DNA from: a virus
IMG/VR virus record: IMGVR_UViG_3300049893_000773
Span: 23,663-87,662 of that record
Reading direction: 5' to 3' (one strand)
Length of the DNA: 64,000 bases
The notes under the pieces were generated by a model that saw only the letters and a program-made list of their open reading frames with translations, ran no database searches and had not been told where the DNA came from. Made by a program: the position numbers and the translations under genes. This document shows, one piece after another, positions 1-8,929 of this stretch; positions within the stretch are counted from its first letter, which is position 1, and every line of letters starts with the position of its first letter.

Positions 1-5
1 GATGC

Positions 6-11
6 TATTTA
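6..11 (+). promoter_or_regulatory. TANTTA late-promoter-like motif (TATTTA)
   Basis: TATTTA lies 115 bases before the portal start. The other 120 or so bases before the portal show no convincing gene, only a 19-codon open frame at 2-61 with no features. Assigned only because the same hexamer recurs before many genes here. Confidence 0.3.
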
Positions 12-126
12 GGACCAGCCTGGGACACCTACAGATACCACAGACAAAGCCTCAACTATAGAATAGTCCAGAATACGGCTTGCATCCAGACAACTTTCGG
101 TGTCACCAGGAATATAGGCAAACAAC

Positions 127-2238
127 ATGGCACCTCCTCGTGACGAATCATTCTTTGACCGCCTGACAAGGCTTTTCCGCTCAGGTCCGTCTGTTCGTCG
201 CAAAATTCGGGGATATGACGACTCCGGGTATTACGACAAACAGGCCGTTCTAGCTGCCAGGGCAGGCAACGGGAACGGAATGATCCCGTTTCGCAAGGGA
301 ACCTCCCACAACTCCCCGTTTGCCATGTTGGGCGGCTCGGACATCATGAGCCGTATGACTCGGTACATGGAGTTTGCCGAGATGGAGTATACGCCCATCA
401 TCTCCAAGGCTTTGGACGTTCAAGCCGACGAAGCTTGTTCCGGGGATGAAAATGGCAAAAACTTCCACATCTACTCCGACAACCCAACCGTCAAGGAAGC
501 CCTCTCGGAGCTGTTCTACGAAATCTTGAACGTGGACTTCAATCTCCGGGTGTGGATCAGGAACCTCTTGAAGTACGGGGACCTGTTCCTCTACAACGAG
601 GTTGCCCCAGGCGTCGGGGTTGTCAACGTCATGGCTCTGAACGTCAATGAGGTTGAGCGGGATGAGGGCTTTGACGCCAACGATCCTTACGCTGTTCGTT
701 TCCGTTGGCACAAAAACGGCCAAAAAGTCTTGGAGAACTGGCAGGTTACCCACTTCCGCATCCTGGGAAATGATCAGTTTGCTCCTTACGGAACCTCGGT
801 ACTTGAGTCTGCCCGTCGTATTTGGCGTCAATACGTGATGATGCTCGATGCCATGCTGGTTTACCGCTTGGTTCGCTCGCCTGAGAGAAGGGTGTTCTAC
901 GTTGACGTTGGAACTGTCGCTCCAAATGACATTCCGAACTACATGAACACCGTCATGTCCACAATTCGAGGACAGATGGCAGTAGACAAGGAGACGGGTC
1001 GTCTGGATGAGAGGTTCAACCCAACGGACGTTCTGGAAGACTACGTGGTTCCCGTCCGTGGAGCCAACTCTGGCACCAAGATTGATACCCTTGCCGGTGG
1101 AACTCACCAGACCGCAACAGAGGACATCGAGATCATCCAGTCCCAACTCTTTGCCGCTTTGGGTGTGCCAAAGGCATATTTGGGATATGACGACATGCTT
1201 TCCTCCAAAGCCACCCTGGCCCAAGAGGACATCCGTTTCTCCAGGACGATCCAAATCTACCAGAAAATCATCATTTCCGAGCTGAACAAGCTTGCTATCC
1301 TTCACCTCTACGCCCGTGGATTTGAGGGAGAGGACTTGATGGACTTCCAGCTTCGACTTTCCAATCCATCGTCCGTGGCACTTCAGCAGAAATTGGACCT
1401 GTGGAAGACCAAGATCGACATTATTGGAGCCGTTGATCAGATCGAGACCCGTTTCCTTCCAATGGAATGGCTCTACAAGGAGATCATGGGTTTCACCGAG
1501 GATGAGATCAAGGGTCTGCGGGAGAAGCTCAAAGAGGACAAGCGCTTCGCTGTGGAACTGGATTCCATTGTTGACATGGACACCACGGGGGAGAACACCG
1601 TCGATCCATTCGACGCAACCTCCTACCTGCCCCCAGGAGGCTCTCCAACAATGGATACAACCCTTCCTTCCCCTCCGGTGGGTTCTTCCCTTCAAGGGGC
1701 TCCTCCATCGCCTACAGCGCCTCCAGATGCCCAACCTACCACTTCCTCTTCCCCTGTCGCTCTGAGGCTGGGTAAGGGTGAGGTGCCGATCAAGGTCAAC
1801 CCACAAGTCAGGATGGACAAGCGCAATCAGCGTCGGCGCAAGAGTGAGCTTGAAAAGCAGGCAAATCAGCCGGACTTCGCTGCAATGCTGCATCCGTCGA
1901 AGAATGCCTCCCTTCGTGACCTTTACGACCAGAACTTCTTGCGTGATCCCCTGGCCGAGCAGATTCGAAACGACCTTGGGGCAAACAAAGTTCGTATTCC
2001 CAAGGAAATCAAGACGATGCTTGAGAAGTTCGACAAGGCCACGGGCCGGTCGAAGATGCTGGTGGAACAAAGCCCACCTCCTCCTGAAGCAGATGGTCCA
2101 ATGATCGACATGATCGAGGAAGAAATCGATTTCTCAGACCTTCTTGAGTCCTTGGAGGTAAATGAGAGCAAATTGCCAACGTTTGCCATCTTGGCCAAAC
2201 TTGGACTGGAAATCAAAGACGCAGAAACGGACACCTAA
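127..2238 (+). CDS. Portal vertex protein (T4 gp20-like)
   Basis: Forms the dodecameric ring at the unique capsid vertex through which DNA is packaged and to which the neck binds. The 703-residue protein carries the portal signature LVRSPERRVFYVDVG near residues 249-264 and the block YLGYDDMLSSKATLAQEDIR near 357-376, both typical of T4-type portals. Residues about 509-545 are Pro/Ser-rich and the C-terminal 200 residues are charged and probably extended, which makes it longer than T4 gp20 (about 520 residues). The start is the first ATG of the frame; its ribosome-binding sequence is weak. The order portal, protease, scaffold, capsid downstream matches T4. The family is clear; only the role of the C-terminal extension is open. 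Confidence 0.95.
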   Translation: MAPPRDESFFDRLTRLFRSGPSVRRKIRGYDDSGYYDKQAVLAARAGNGNGMIPFRKGTSHNSPFAMLGGSDIMSRMTRYMEFAEMEYTPIISKALDVQADEACSGDENGKNFHIYSDNPTVKEALSELFYEILNVDFNLRVWIRNLLKYGDLFLYNEVAPGVGVVNVMALNVNEVERDEGFDANDPYAVRFRWHKNGQKVLENWQVTHFRILGNDQFAPYGTSVLESARRIWRQYVMMLDAMLVYRLVRSPERRVFYVDVGTVAPNDIPNYMNTVMSTIRGQMAVDKETGRLDERFNPTDVLEDYVVPVRGANSGTKIDTLAGGTHQTATEDIEIIQSQLFAALGVPKAYLGYDDMLSSKATLAQEDIRFSRTIQIYQKIIISELNKLAILHLYARGFEGEDLMDFQLRLSNPSSVALQQKLDLWKTKIDIIGAVDQIETRFLPMEWLYKEIMGFTEDEIKGLREKLKEDKRFAVELDSIVDMDTTGENTVDPFDATSYLPPGGSPTMDTTLPSPPVGSSLQGAPPSPTAPPDAQPTTSSSPVALRLGKGEVPIKVNPQVRMDKRNQRRRKSELEKQANQPDFAAMLHPSKNASLRDLYDQNFLRDPLAEQIRNDLGANKVRIPKEIKTMLEKFDKATGRSKMLVEQSPPPPEADGPMIDMIEEEIDFSDLLESLEVNESKLPTFAILAKLGLEIKDAETDT

Positions 2239-2272
2239 ACGTGAGTTCTGGTTTTTGCCTAATTCGGTCAGC

Positions 2273-2278
2273 TAGTTA
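2273..2278 (+). promoter_or_regulatory. TANTTA late-promoter-like motif (TAGTTA)
   Basis: TAGTTAC lies in the 87-base gap after the portal, 47 bases before the next start, which has its own AAGGA at 2311-2315. Confidence 0.35.
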
Positions 2279-2325
2279 CAAGCAACACCAAGGCGCGAGG
2301 GCAAACCTCGAAGGAATCTCCTGAA

Positions 2326-3204
2326 ATGTTGAAGTCCCCTACTTTGAAGCACAACAAGAAGCGAAATGTCGGCCTCCTGAACGAGTTCTTTGCTCGTTAC
2401 ATTGCCAAGGCCATCCTCGAAAAGCGTGATGGGGACATTGAGAAGGCGAAAGCCCTCTACGCTCGTCACTTTCAAAAGGGGACGGAGATAAGCCGGGAAC
2501 TTCGGTTGTTCACCAATCTCTTTGAGACTCGTGTGGAATCGAGGGAGGCAGCATTCTCCTTGCTCAACCAAGTGAAGGAAGCATGCAAGCTTCAATCCCA
2601 GGCACGTATTGACCTGGAGAAGACAGCCCTTCTCCATGAGATCAATCAGACCTTCGGGGAGTGCAACTTTTTCGATCAGGAGATTGCTGAGTACAGAGAG
2701 TATGCCACGGTTCAGGTGTTGCTCAACCACTGGCGTGGTCGTGTGGTGACTGAGAACCTGAGTGAAGCTGTCCAGTTGGAAGACAAGCTGGTTCTACGTC
2801 TCACCAGCAAGTCTCCTGTCGTTGAAAGCAAGTCCTTGGAAATGCAGGAATCCGAGGTTGATGGTTTGGTTGTCAACCTGATGATCCAGAAGTTCAACCA
2901 AAAGTTCGGGTCGATGTTGAACGAGGAGCAGAAGAAGCTCCTCCGACTGTACGTCTTCTCCAAGGACAATGCCAATGCCAAGGAAGAACTCGTTCGTCTC
3001 TTGGAGGGACTCAAGGAGAAGTCTTCCAAGATGATCGACACTGCTATGGCCAAGGACAAGGATGCTCAGAGGGTGAAGCCAAAGCTCCTGGAAGTCAAGC
3101 AGATGCTTCAAGAGACCTACCAAGACACATCTGCACCAGATGACTCCTTGGTAACCTTCTACATGTCCATCTCCAAGCTGAATGAGGAACTCTCCAATGA
3201 GTAA
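2326..3204 (+). CDS. Helical head-region protein of unknown function
   Basis: Not recognised. The 292-residue protein is rich in Lys, Glu and Leu, predicted almost wholly helical, without signal peptide or membrane segment. It lies between portal and prohead protease, the place where T4 encodes small prohead-core proteins (gp67, gp68), so a role in the prohead core or as a portal-associated protein is possible, but no sequence match to those was seen. AAGGA ten bases before ATG 2326 supports the start. Its last codons overlap the start of the protease (ATGAGTAA), implying translational coupling. Confidence 0.6.
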   Translation: MLKSPTLKHNKKRNVGLLNEFFARYIAKAILEKRDGDIEKAKALYARHFQKGTEISRELRLFTNLFETRVESREAAFSLLNQVKEACKLQSQARIDLEKTALLHEINQTFGECNFFDQEIAEYREYATVQVLLNHWRGRVVTENLSEAVQLEDKLVLRLTSKSPVVESKSLEMQESEVDGLVVNLMIQKFNQKFGSMLNEEQKKLLRLYVFSKDNANAKEELVRLLEGLKEKSSKMIDTAMAKDKDAQRVKPKLLEVKQMLQETYQDTSAPDDSLVTFYMSISKLNEELSNE

Positions 3205-3817
3205 GCTGCTTTTGCAAGAATTTGCCCAGTTCGACTACAAGAAACCAACCGACGAGGAAGGCAAGCCACGTCTTTCCAAGTACGGGAACATCCTTGTAAA
3301 GGGAGTCATTCAGCGTGCTGACGCCCTTAACCAGAATGGTAGGGTCTATCCAAGGCACATCCTTGAGAGGGAAGTTCGCAACTACATGACCCTGGTCAAG
3401 GAACGCAGGGCTACCGGAGAGCTCGACCACGCAGATTCTCCAACCGTCAACCTCCAGAACGCTTCCCACATTATCACGGATATTTGGTGGGAAGGCAATG
3501 ACCTCTGGGGTGAGATCGAGGTTCTTGAGGACCTTGATCAAGGAAGGAACCTCAAAGGACTCCTGAAGAACGATGTGAAGGTTGGAATCTCCTCCCGTGC
3601 TCTTGGAAGCGTGCAGAGGCTTGGGGAAACCAATGTGGTTCAAGAGGACCTTTACCTTGTGTGCTGGGACATTGTTTCCGAGCCGTCCACCCACGGTGCA
3701 TTCATGATGCAAGAAGCCAAGAGCTATTCCGACGAGGAAGTGCGTCGAATCATGAGCAAATCTGACCGTATTGACCGTGCCGCTAATGAAGTCCTGGCCC
3801 TGAAAGGAAGGCGCTGA
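3197..3817 (+). CDS. Prohead maturation protease (T4 gp21-like, peptidase S80)
   Basis: Serine protease that matures the prohead by cutting scaffold and capsid precursors, in the T4 family after (Leu/Ile)-x-Glu. The 206 residues include the His-containing block GELDHADSPT and the Ser-containing block VGISSRALGS, which match the two catalytic blocks of the S80/gp21 family. ATG 3197 is preferred over an in-frame ATG at 3182 because GAGGA (3184-3188) sits eight bases before 3197. It overlaps the end of the upstream gene by eight bases. Its presence predicts that MCP and other packaged proteins are cut at L-x-E sites; MCP has such a site after residue 60. Confidence 0.9.
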   Translation: MSKLLLQEFAQFDYKKPTDEEGKPRLSKYGNILVKGVIQRADALNQNGRVYPRHILEREVRNYMTLVKERRATGELDHADSPTVNLQNASHIITDIWWEGNDLWGEIEVLEDLDQGRNLKGLLKNDVKVGISSRALGSVQRLGETNVVQEDLYLVCWDIVSEPSTHGAFMMQEAKSYSDEEVRRIMSKSDRIDRAANEVLALKGRR

Positions 3818-4236
3818 TGAAATTGACTCGTTCTGCGTTGAAATCAATCATTAAAGAATGTCTCCTTGAGTTGGCCGAAGAGGGTAAGTTGCAAATTGAG
3901 GGTATTAGCTCCCCAAATTTGAACGAAATCAAGAATCCGCAAGCAGGCAACTCCGACAATCTTGGAAATCCTCGCTTGCAGCAAGCAATTGACATGACGA
4001 CAAGGCTGCTCGCCAAGGGTGATCCCGGCAAAGCTGCCATGTACGAGTCCATCATTGCAGATACCGCTCGTACAACGCTTCAAAAGCAACTTGCGGCTAC
4101 ATCTTCTGGGGCTGGCACCTTGGTTGAGAGTGCCGTCTCCCCTGAAGAGCGTCAATATGACCAAGCACAACTTGGACAATTCGAGGCAAAGGACCGCTGG
4201 TCTATCCTGGCTTTTGCCAAGAAGCCGAAAAGCTAG
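3817..4236 (+). CDS. Small head-region protein beginning with the recurrent helix tag
   Basis: Function unknown. The first 22 residues form an amphipathic helix, MKLTRSALKSIIKECLLE and following, with L-L-E and L-A-E sequences that would suit the prohead protease. The same kind of helix occurs in many other proteins of this window. The rest (139 residues in all) is Gln/Ala-rich and helical. The start overlaps the protease stop (TGATG) and is preceded by AAGGAAGG. Position between protease and scaffold suggests a prohead-core or internal head protein, by analogy with T4 gp67/gp68; this is inference from position only. Confidence 0.65.
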   Translation: MKLTRSALKSIIKECLLELAEEGKLQIEGISSPNLNEIKNPQAGNSDNLGNPRLQQAIDMTTRLLAKGDPGKAAMYESIIADTARTTLQKQLAATSSGAGTLVESAVSPEERQYDQAQLGQFEAKDRWSILAFAKKPKS

Positions 4237-4244
4237 TAACGAGA

Positions 4245-4250
4245 TAATTA
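4245..4250 (+). promoter_or_regulatory. TANTTA late-promoter-like motif (TAATTA)
   Basis: TAATTAG begins 26 bases before the ATG at 4271 and right after the stop of the previous gene. Confidence 0.45.
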
Positions 4251-4270
4251 GCTCCAAAGGGTAAGTCAAA

Positions 4271-4765
4271 ATGCCATCCCACCGTCAACTCATTACCGTC
4301 CCACAACCAAAAGCTGGTGGAGCCTCCACTGGACTCGGGACTTTTGCGCCAGGAAGTGCCGATTACGCTTCCCTCCGTTCGTCTTTCCCAGGCTCTCCAG
4401 CTTACGACGGCACCTATGCCGATGATGCGGTGGTGGCTAAGTACGAGGAAGTCAACACGTCTCCATTGAACGACGGTGGTCACACCTTTGGTTTGGTCAA
4501 GACCGACTTCTCGGATGCACCTGACCTTTCCACGGTCGCAACTGGTGGTGGTGGACTTCCTGGAACTCCATACGGTCCAAACCCATCGTCTCCTGGGCCA
4601 GGATTGAACCCAACGAACATCCCAGATCGTGATAGGGCATCCATCCGTACGGGTGGTGGCGGTTACGGTATCGGTGATGGTCTCGCTTCCCCATCGGCAA
4701 CGAGGGTAAACATCGCCCGCCAAAGAATCGGGAATCTGATTTTTGGCAAATCCACGCCTCGTTGA
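4271..4765 (+). CDS. Gly/Pro/Ser-rich protein of the head block
   Basis: Not recognised. 164 residues, low complexity, with glycine runs (about residues 93-98 and 130-134) and many Pro, Ser and Thr; the C-terminus is basic. Such a composition suggests an extended, probably structural protein. It lies between a tag-bearing small protein and the scaffold, and is preceded by AAAGGG and a TANTTA motif. Codon choice (CCA proline, frequent TCG and TCC serine) matches the strongly biased virion genes around it, consistent with high expression late in infection. Confidence 0.6.
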   Translation: MPSHRQLITVPQPKAGGASTGLGTFAPGSADYASLRSSFPGSPAYDGTYADDAVVAKYEEVNTSPLNDGGHTFGLVKTDFSDAPDLSTVATGGGGLPGTPYGPNPSSPGPGLNPTNIPDRDRASIRTGGGGYGIGDGLASPSATRVNIARQRIGNLIFGKSTPR

Positions 4766-4789
4766 TTCTACCTACTCTGAGAGGTCCTA

Positions 4790-6868
4790 ATGTCGTCAAT
4801 TTTCGAAGAAGCGTTGCTTGAGGCAAAGAAACTGCGTCAAGTAGCTGAAGAGGATGCAAAAAACACCCTCATTCAAGAAATGACCCCTGTGATCCGCAAG
4901 ATGATCACGAACCAGCTTGCAGGCAAGTCCAGCGTTCTCTTCGAAGAGGAATTGCCTGCTGACCCAACAGCGTCCCCAGAAGCCCCTGTAGAGCCAGCAA
5001 TGGACCCTGCGGGCTCTGCCATGCCTGCGGCTGCACCTGTTCCTGTTGAGCCGCCTGCGAGCGGTGCTGCTGACGCACCTATTAAGGTGTCGGGCGCAGA
5101 AGTCATGAACATGCCAATGCCTGGACCAGATGGCAAGCTGGTAATTGACTTGGACGATCTTTTCGTTCCGGCAGAGCCAGGAGCGGAGACGCCTGATGAG
5201 GGTTCTGCTTCTGCCGAAGCTCCTCCAGCAATGCCCGGTGGGATGCCATCGCCAACTCCAGTGGATGTGAACCCAAGTGGTTCGGCACCAGAAGAAGCAC
5301 CAGCCCCAGAGGCTCCGGCTGCCCCTGTGGAGCCGGTTGCCACGGCAGGAGCCGAAGAGGTTCCGCCTCCCCCAGAGGAGCCAGCAATGGAGGAAACCTA
5401 CGAGCTTTTTGCCGAGGAGCTAAAGACCACGGCTGATCGCATTCACCAAGCCTATTCCTCCAAGGTTGGAGTTCCATCCCTTGTGAAGGAAGCTCTTCAG
5501 GAAAAACTCTATCAGCTTCTTGAATCCCTGGAATCGTTGAGCCGCAGAAACATGGTTTCTGAGCGTCTCACCCAAATCCAAGAGAGCCGTTTGGAGATTT
5601 TGCACCGCAAACTGAAAGAAGCAGTTGTCGCTAATACTTATCACAGAACAGAAGAAGGAACCGGAACTGACATGGCAAGCAAGTCGCTCAAGGAAATGGC
5701 TGCAAAGATGCTCGCAGAGAGCGCTTCGGTTGAGGGTGGTCCCGTCAAGTCTCCCGCTGATGTCCACAAGACAGAGGTGACGATGAAGGTTGACAACTCG
5801 CAGGAACAGGCTGCTGACAAGGCAGGAGCCCACGCTATGAAGGTTACGGAGCCTACTGTGACCCTCAAGACGGAATCGGCTGAAGCACAGGCTCAGGCTG
5901 CTCTTGCTGAGGAGCTTGCCGCTCTTGTTGCCGAGGGTTCTGGCGAGTCGCTTGCAGCCAAGGATGGGGAGCAGGATCTTGCTGGTGCTGCTTCGTCGAT
6001 TCCTGACAAGAAGGTTGGTCAAGTGGACCCAACGAAGAGCACGGCTGCAAGCAAGACCAATCCAGCTTCGCACGTTCAGGGTGTTGCAGAGTCGGTTGCT
6101 GTTTCGAGCAAGGCTCTTGCAGAGCAGACCAAGAAGATCAAGGCAGAAGCCTTGAAGAAGCAGATTGCCGCCCTTCAGGAGCAACTGAAGGAATGCGGGA
6201 TGCCAATGGAGGGCGATGCCCTTCCTGCGCCAGGAGCCCCAGCAATGGGTGTGATGGGCGAGGAAGATACGGTCATCAACTTCAACTTCGACCTCGCTGA
6301 TCTTCTGCCAGGACTTTCGGATCTTGGCGATGAAGACGAGATTGACATTGTGGGCGACGAGCCATCTGACGAGCCAAGCACCTTGGGCCCTGTGGGCGGT
6401 GCTGAACCAGAGGGTGACGACGCTGACGACCTTGAGCTTGCCGATGAGGACGAGCCAGAGGTTTCGCAACTTGCAGAGGGCAGGAAGTCCGGCAAGGGTG
6501 CGGGCAAGATTGTAGCGGAGAACAAGGATCTCCGTTCGCAACTTGCAACCGAGAAGCTGTTCAACGCAAAGATGGTTCATTTCCAGCCTTTCGTTAACAA
6601 TCCAAATCTGACCAAGCAACAGAAGCACAAAATTGCGGAGCACCTGGACAGAGGAACATCGCTTGAAGAAGTGAAGGCAATCTACAACCGCGTGAAGGTT
6701 GTGGTGGAGAACATGCAGAAGGTCTCTTCGAAGGCAGGAAGCTCTTCGAAGCCGGGTGTGACCCCTGCATCGACTCTCAGCGAGTCTGCCAACCCATACG
6801 AGGGATCGACCCTGGTGGAAGCAGAAAAGAATCGTTTGATGCAACTTGCTGGAATCAAGCGCAAGTGA
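4790..6868 (+). CDS. Prohead scaffold protein (T4 gp22-like)
   Basis: Internal scaffold on which the prohead shell forms and which the protease then degrades. The 692-residue protein starts with a helix (EEALLEAKKLRQVAEEDAK), followed by a long acidic Ala/Pro/Glu-rich region (about residues 55-200), further Ala/Lys/Glu helices, and a conserved C-terminal part near 573-650 (LFNAKMVHFQPFVNNPNLTK, then LDRGTSLEEVKAIYNRVK) that closely resembles the C-terminal block of gp22 scaffolds. It is much longer than T4 gp22 (269 residues), the extra length being low complexity. Several L-x-E sites fit protease digestion. GAGAGG precedes the ATG, and it sits immediately before the MCP as in T4. Confidence 0.85.
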   Translation: MSSIFEEALLEAKKLRQVAEEDAKNTLIQEMTPVIRKMITNQLAGKSSVLFEEELPADPTASPEAPVEPAMDPAGSAMPAAAPVPVEPPASGAADAPIKVSGAEVMNMPMPGPDGKLVIDLDDLFVPAEPGAETPDEGSASAEAPPAMPGGMPSPTPVDVNPSGSAPEEAPAPEAPAAPVEPVATAGAEEVPPPPEEPAMEETYELFAEELKTTADRIHQAYSSKVGVPSLVKEALQEKLYQLLESLESLSRRNMVSERLTQIQESRLEILHRKLKEAVVANTYHRTEEGTGTDMASKSLKEMAAKMLAESASVEGGPVKSPADVHKTEVTMKVDNSQEQAADKAGAHAMKVTEPTVTLKTESAEAQAQAALAEELAALVAEGSGESLAAKDGEQDLAGAASSIPDKKVGQVDPTKSTAASKTNPASHVQGVAESVAVSSKALAEQTKKIKAEALKKQIAALQEQLKECGMPMEGDALPAPGAPAMGVMGEEDTVINFNFDLADLLPGLSDLGDEDEIDIVGDEPSDEPSTLGPVGGAEPEGDDADDLELADEDEPEVSQLAEGRKSGKGAGKIVAENKDLRSQLATEKLFNAKMVHFQPFVNNPNLTKQQKHKIAEHLDRGTSLEEVKAIYNRVKVVVENMQKVSSKAGSSSKPGVTPASTLSESANPYEGSTLVEAEKNRLMQLAGIKRK

Positions 6869-6871
6869 CTC

Positions 6872-6877
6872 TACTTA
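6872..6877 (+). promoter_or_regulatory. TANTTA late-promoter-like motif (TACTTA)
   Basis: TACTTAG lies in the 35-base gap between scaffold and MCP, 26 bases before the MCP ATG; a CGGAG ribosome-binding sequence lies between. This would give MCP its own promoter. Confidence 0.5.
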
Positions 6878-6903
6878 GCAAAAAAGGAATATCGGAGTAA
6901 ACG

Positions 6904-8817
6904 ATGAAAACTTTCTCTCTTTCGCAATTGGCAGAAGGCGTAAACCGCCGCTCGCTTGGTGCTGATGCGCCAAGGCTTCTGTCCAAGTGGTCTGCAACCG
7001 GACTTCTTGAGGGACTTGGTGGTATGCAGAAGGAGACGCTCTCGCGCCTTCTGGAGAACCAAGTGGCCCAGCTCATTCAGGAGTCCAACGCCATCTCGAC
7101 GGGTGGTGCATCTCTGACCTCCTCGGGTCAGATTGCAGGCTTCTCGAACGTTGCCTTCCCTATCGTTCGTAGGGTCTTCGCTGGCCTCGTTGCCAACGAA
7201 GTGGTTTCGGTTCAGCCAATGAGCCTTCCTTCGGGACTGCTCTTCTACTTGGATTACACCTACGGCTCGAACGTTGGTGGTGATGCAGGTCTGAGCCTCT
7301 CGACCTCGGCAACGGCTGACACCTACAAGAGGGCAACCTCGGTGTACGGTCTTCCAACTGGAGCCTCGATCCGTTCGGGTGCAACTCCTGCTGGTGGCCA
7401 GTACGACCTCGTGGGTCACGGCTTCTCCAAGGTTCACAAGGGTGCTCTGAACATCACTGGCTCTACGGACTCGGTGGGTTACTGGCTCTCGGGCTCGACC
7501 TGGACAACGGGCACCTCGGCTGTCGTGGCAGCTTCGGCTGACTGGACCGGCTACAACGCCCGCTACGCTGGGTTCCGCCAGGACATCCAGAATGGTCTTG
7601 ACAACGGCGACTTCGACTACTGCTTCATGTTCATCTCGGCCTCCGAGTTGGCAGGCAAGATTTCGGGTCTCGATCTGAACGCTCTTGACCAAATCTCGAT
7701 CACTGGTTTCGGTTCGGCAGCAAACTCTGTGACCGCTTGGGGCGACAGCTTCCAGGGTGGTCTTGGAGTCCTGAACCTCCGCGCTCTGAACAAGCGTGGT
7801 GACTGGAACGCAGCCGCAGGTACCTTCACCCCAAACCCACTCGGCGGAAGCCACGTGTTGTTTGTGCTGAAGATCGCCAACGCAGGCACGGCTCCACAGC
7901 CAACCGGCGTGGCTTCGACCTACATCTCTGGCTCGGCAGCAATTGCAGACGCTCTTTCGGTTGGTTCGGAGGGCACGACCCTTACGGTCCCATCGTTCGA
8001 AACGGACTTCGCAGTTGACTCCTCGCCAAGGATTCCAGAGGTTGACATCAAGATCGAGGGTGTCTCGGTCACTGCAACGACCCGCAAGCTCCGTGCTCGT
8101 TGGTCGCCAGAGATGGCACAGGACCTTACGGCCTTCTACTCCATCGACGTGGAAGTGGAACTCACAAATATCCTGTCCGAGATGATCACGCTCGACATCG
8201 ACCGCGAAATCTTGAACGATCTCCTCACACAGGCCACAGCAGCAAACCTGTTCTGGTCGCGTGCTCCAGGACGCATCGTCAACAAGACCACTGGTCAGGA
8301 AGCTCTCCACAACAACGTCTTGGCCCCAGGCCCACAGTTCTTCGGAAATGTGCGTGAGTGGTACGAGACGCTCATGGAGACGATCACGGATGCAGCCAAC
8401 ACGATTCACAGGAAGACCCTCCGTGGTTCGGGTAACTTCATCGTCACGTCGCCAGACGTGGCAACGATCTTCGAGCACCTTGTGGCCTACAAGCCAGCAT
8501 ACAAGGTTGACTCCGATGGTCAGGTGAAGGAGTCGATGACGATTGGCGCAGAGGCAATCGGCACGCTCAACAACCGCTACGTGGTCTACAAGGACCCTTA
8601 CTTCCCACAGAACAAGATTCTGATTGGTTTGAAGGGCAACACCTTCCTGGAGTCGGGATACATCTACGCTCCATACGTTCCACTCATCTTGACTCCTGTG
8701 ATCTACGCACAGGAGGACTTCACTCCTCGCAAGGGTGTGATGACCCGCTACGGTAAGAAGATGGTCCGTGCTGACTTCTACGCCACTGTGACCGTGCTCG
8801 ACATGGCCCTCATCTGA
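6904..8817 (+). CDS. Major capsid protein precursor (T4 gp23-like)
   Basis: Builds the HK97-fold icosahedral shell. The N-terminal part has the gp23 signature LLSKWSATGLLEGLGG (residues 25-40) and LLENQVAQLIQE (49-60); the prohead protease should cut after Glu60. The block FPIVRRVFAGLVANEVVSVQ follows, as in gp23. Residues about 125-440 hold a Ser/Thr/Gly-rich segment with no clear T4 equivalent. The C-terminal part has FWSRAPGRIVNK (about 449) and ends TVLDMALI. At 637 residues it is longer than T4 gp23 (521). Codon use is very biased, as expected for the most abundant virion protein. Two hairpins and a strong terminator follow the stop. Two partial paralogs lie just downstream. Confidence 0.97.
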   Translation: MKTFSLSQLAEGVNRRSLGADAPRLLSKWSATGLLEGLGGMQKETLSRLLENQVAQLIQESNAISTGGASLTSSGQIAGFSNVAFPIVRRVFAGLVANEVVSVQPMSLPSGLLFYLDYTYGSNVGGDAGLSLSTSATADTYKRATSVYGLPTGASIRSGATPAGGQYDLVGHGFSKVHKGALNITGSTDSVGYWLSGSTWTTGTSAVVAASADWTGYNARYAGFRQDIQNGLDNGDFDYCFMFISASELAGKISGLDLNALDQISITGFGSAANSVTAWGDSFQGGLGVLNLRALNKRGDWNAAAGTFTPNPLGGSHVLFVLKIANAGTAPQPTGVASTYISGSAAIADALSVGSEGTTLTVPSFETDFAVDSSPRIPEVDIKIEGVSVTATTRKLRARWSPEMAQDLTAFYSIDVEVELTNILSEMITLDIDREILNDLLTQATAANLFWSRAPGRIVNKTTGQEALHNNVLAPGPQFFGNVREWYETLMETITDAANTIHRKTLRGSGNFIVTSPDVATIFEHLVAYKPAYKVDSDGQVKESMTIGAEAIGTLNNRYVVYKDPYFPQNKILIGLKGNTFLESGYIYAPYVPLILTPVIYAQEDFTPRKGVMTRYGKKMVRADFYATVTVLDMALI

Positions 8818-8829
8818 TCCTTCGGGATC
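8816..8829 (+). other. TTCG-tetraloop hairpin at the MCP stop codon
   Basis: GATCC-TTCG-GGATC forms a five-pair stem with a stable tetraloop, overlapping the MCP stop. It is followed by a second hairpin, GCTCCC/GGGAGC at 8833-8838 and 8845-8850. Probable mRNA-stabilising 3' elements, inferred from structure alone. Confidence 0.5.
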
Positions 8830-8856
8830 TTAGCTCCCGGTAGAGGGAGCGTCAAG

Positions 8857-8890
8857 GCCCTCGGTGCTTTTCGCATCGGGGGCTTTGTTC
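8857..8890 (+). terminator. Rho-independent terminator after the major capsid gene
   Basis: GCCCTCGGTGC (8857-8867) pairs with GCATCGGGGGC (8873-8883) over 11 pairs, two of them G-U, around a TTTTC loop; TTTGTTC follows. The terminator after SSB at 44700 has the same architecture. Confidence 0.8.
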
Positions 8891-8910
8891 ATTTGGGGAT
8901 TATGGATTTA

Positions 8911-8925
8911 ACCTCTTCCAGAGGT
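8911..8925 (+). promoter_or_regulatory. Hairpin enclosing the ribosome-binding site of the first MCP paralog
   Basis: ACCTCT (8911-8916) pairs with AGAGGT (8920-8925) around a TCC loop. The right arm is the AGAGG ribosome-binding sequence of the gene starting at 8930, so the hairpin would hide it. Confidence 0.55.
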
Positions 8926-8929
8926 AAAC

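Noticed and set aside
1-126. Minus-strand frame 9-203 and a 19-codon plus-strand frame before the portal
   Set aside because: Both are short, without ribosome-binding sequence or features, and the minus frame overlaps the portal gene.
8818-8929. tRNA or other structured RNA gene after MCP, suggested by three hairpins
   Set aside because: The arms do not form a cloverleaf or CCA end, and the third hairpin has a T-run typical of a terminator.
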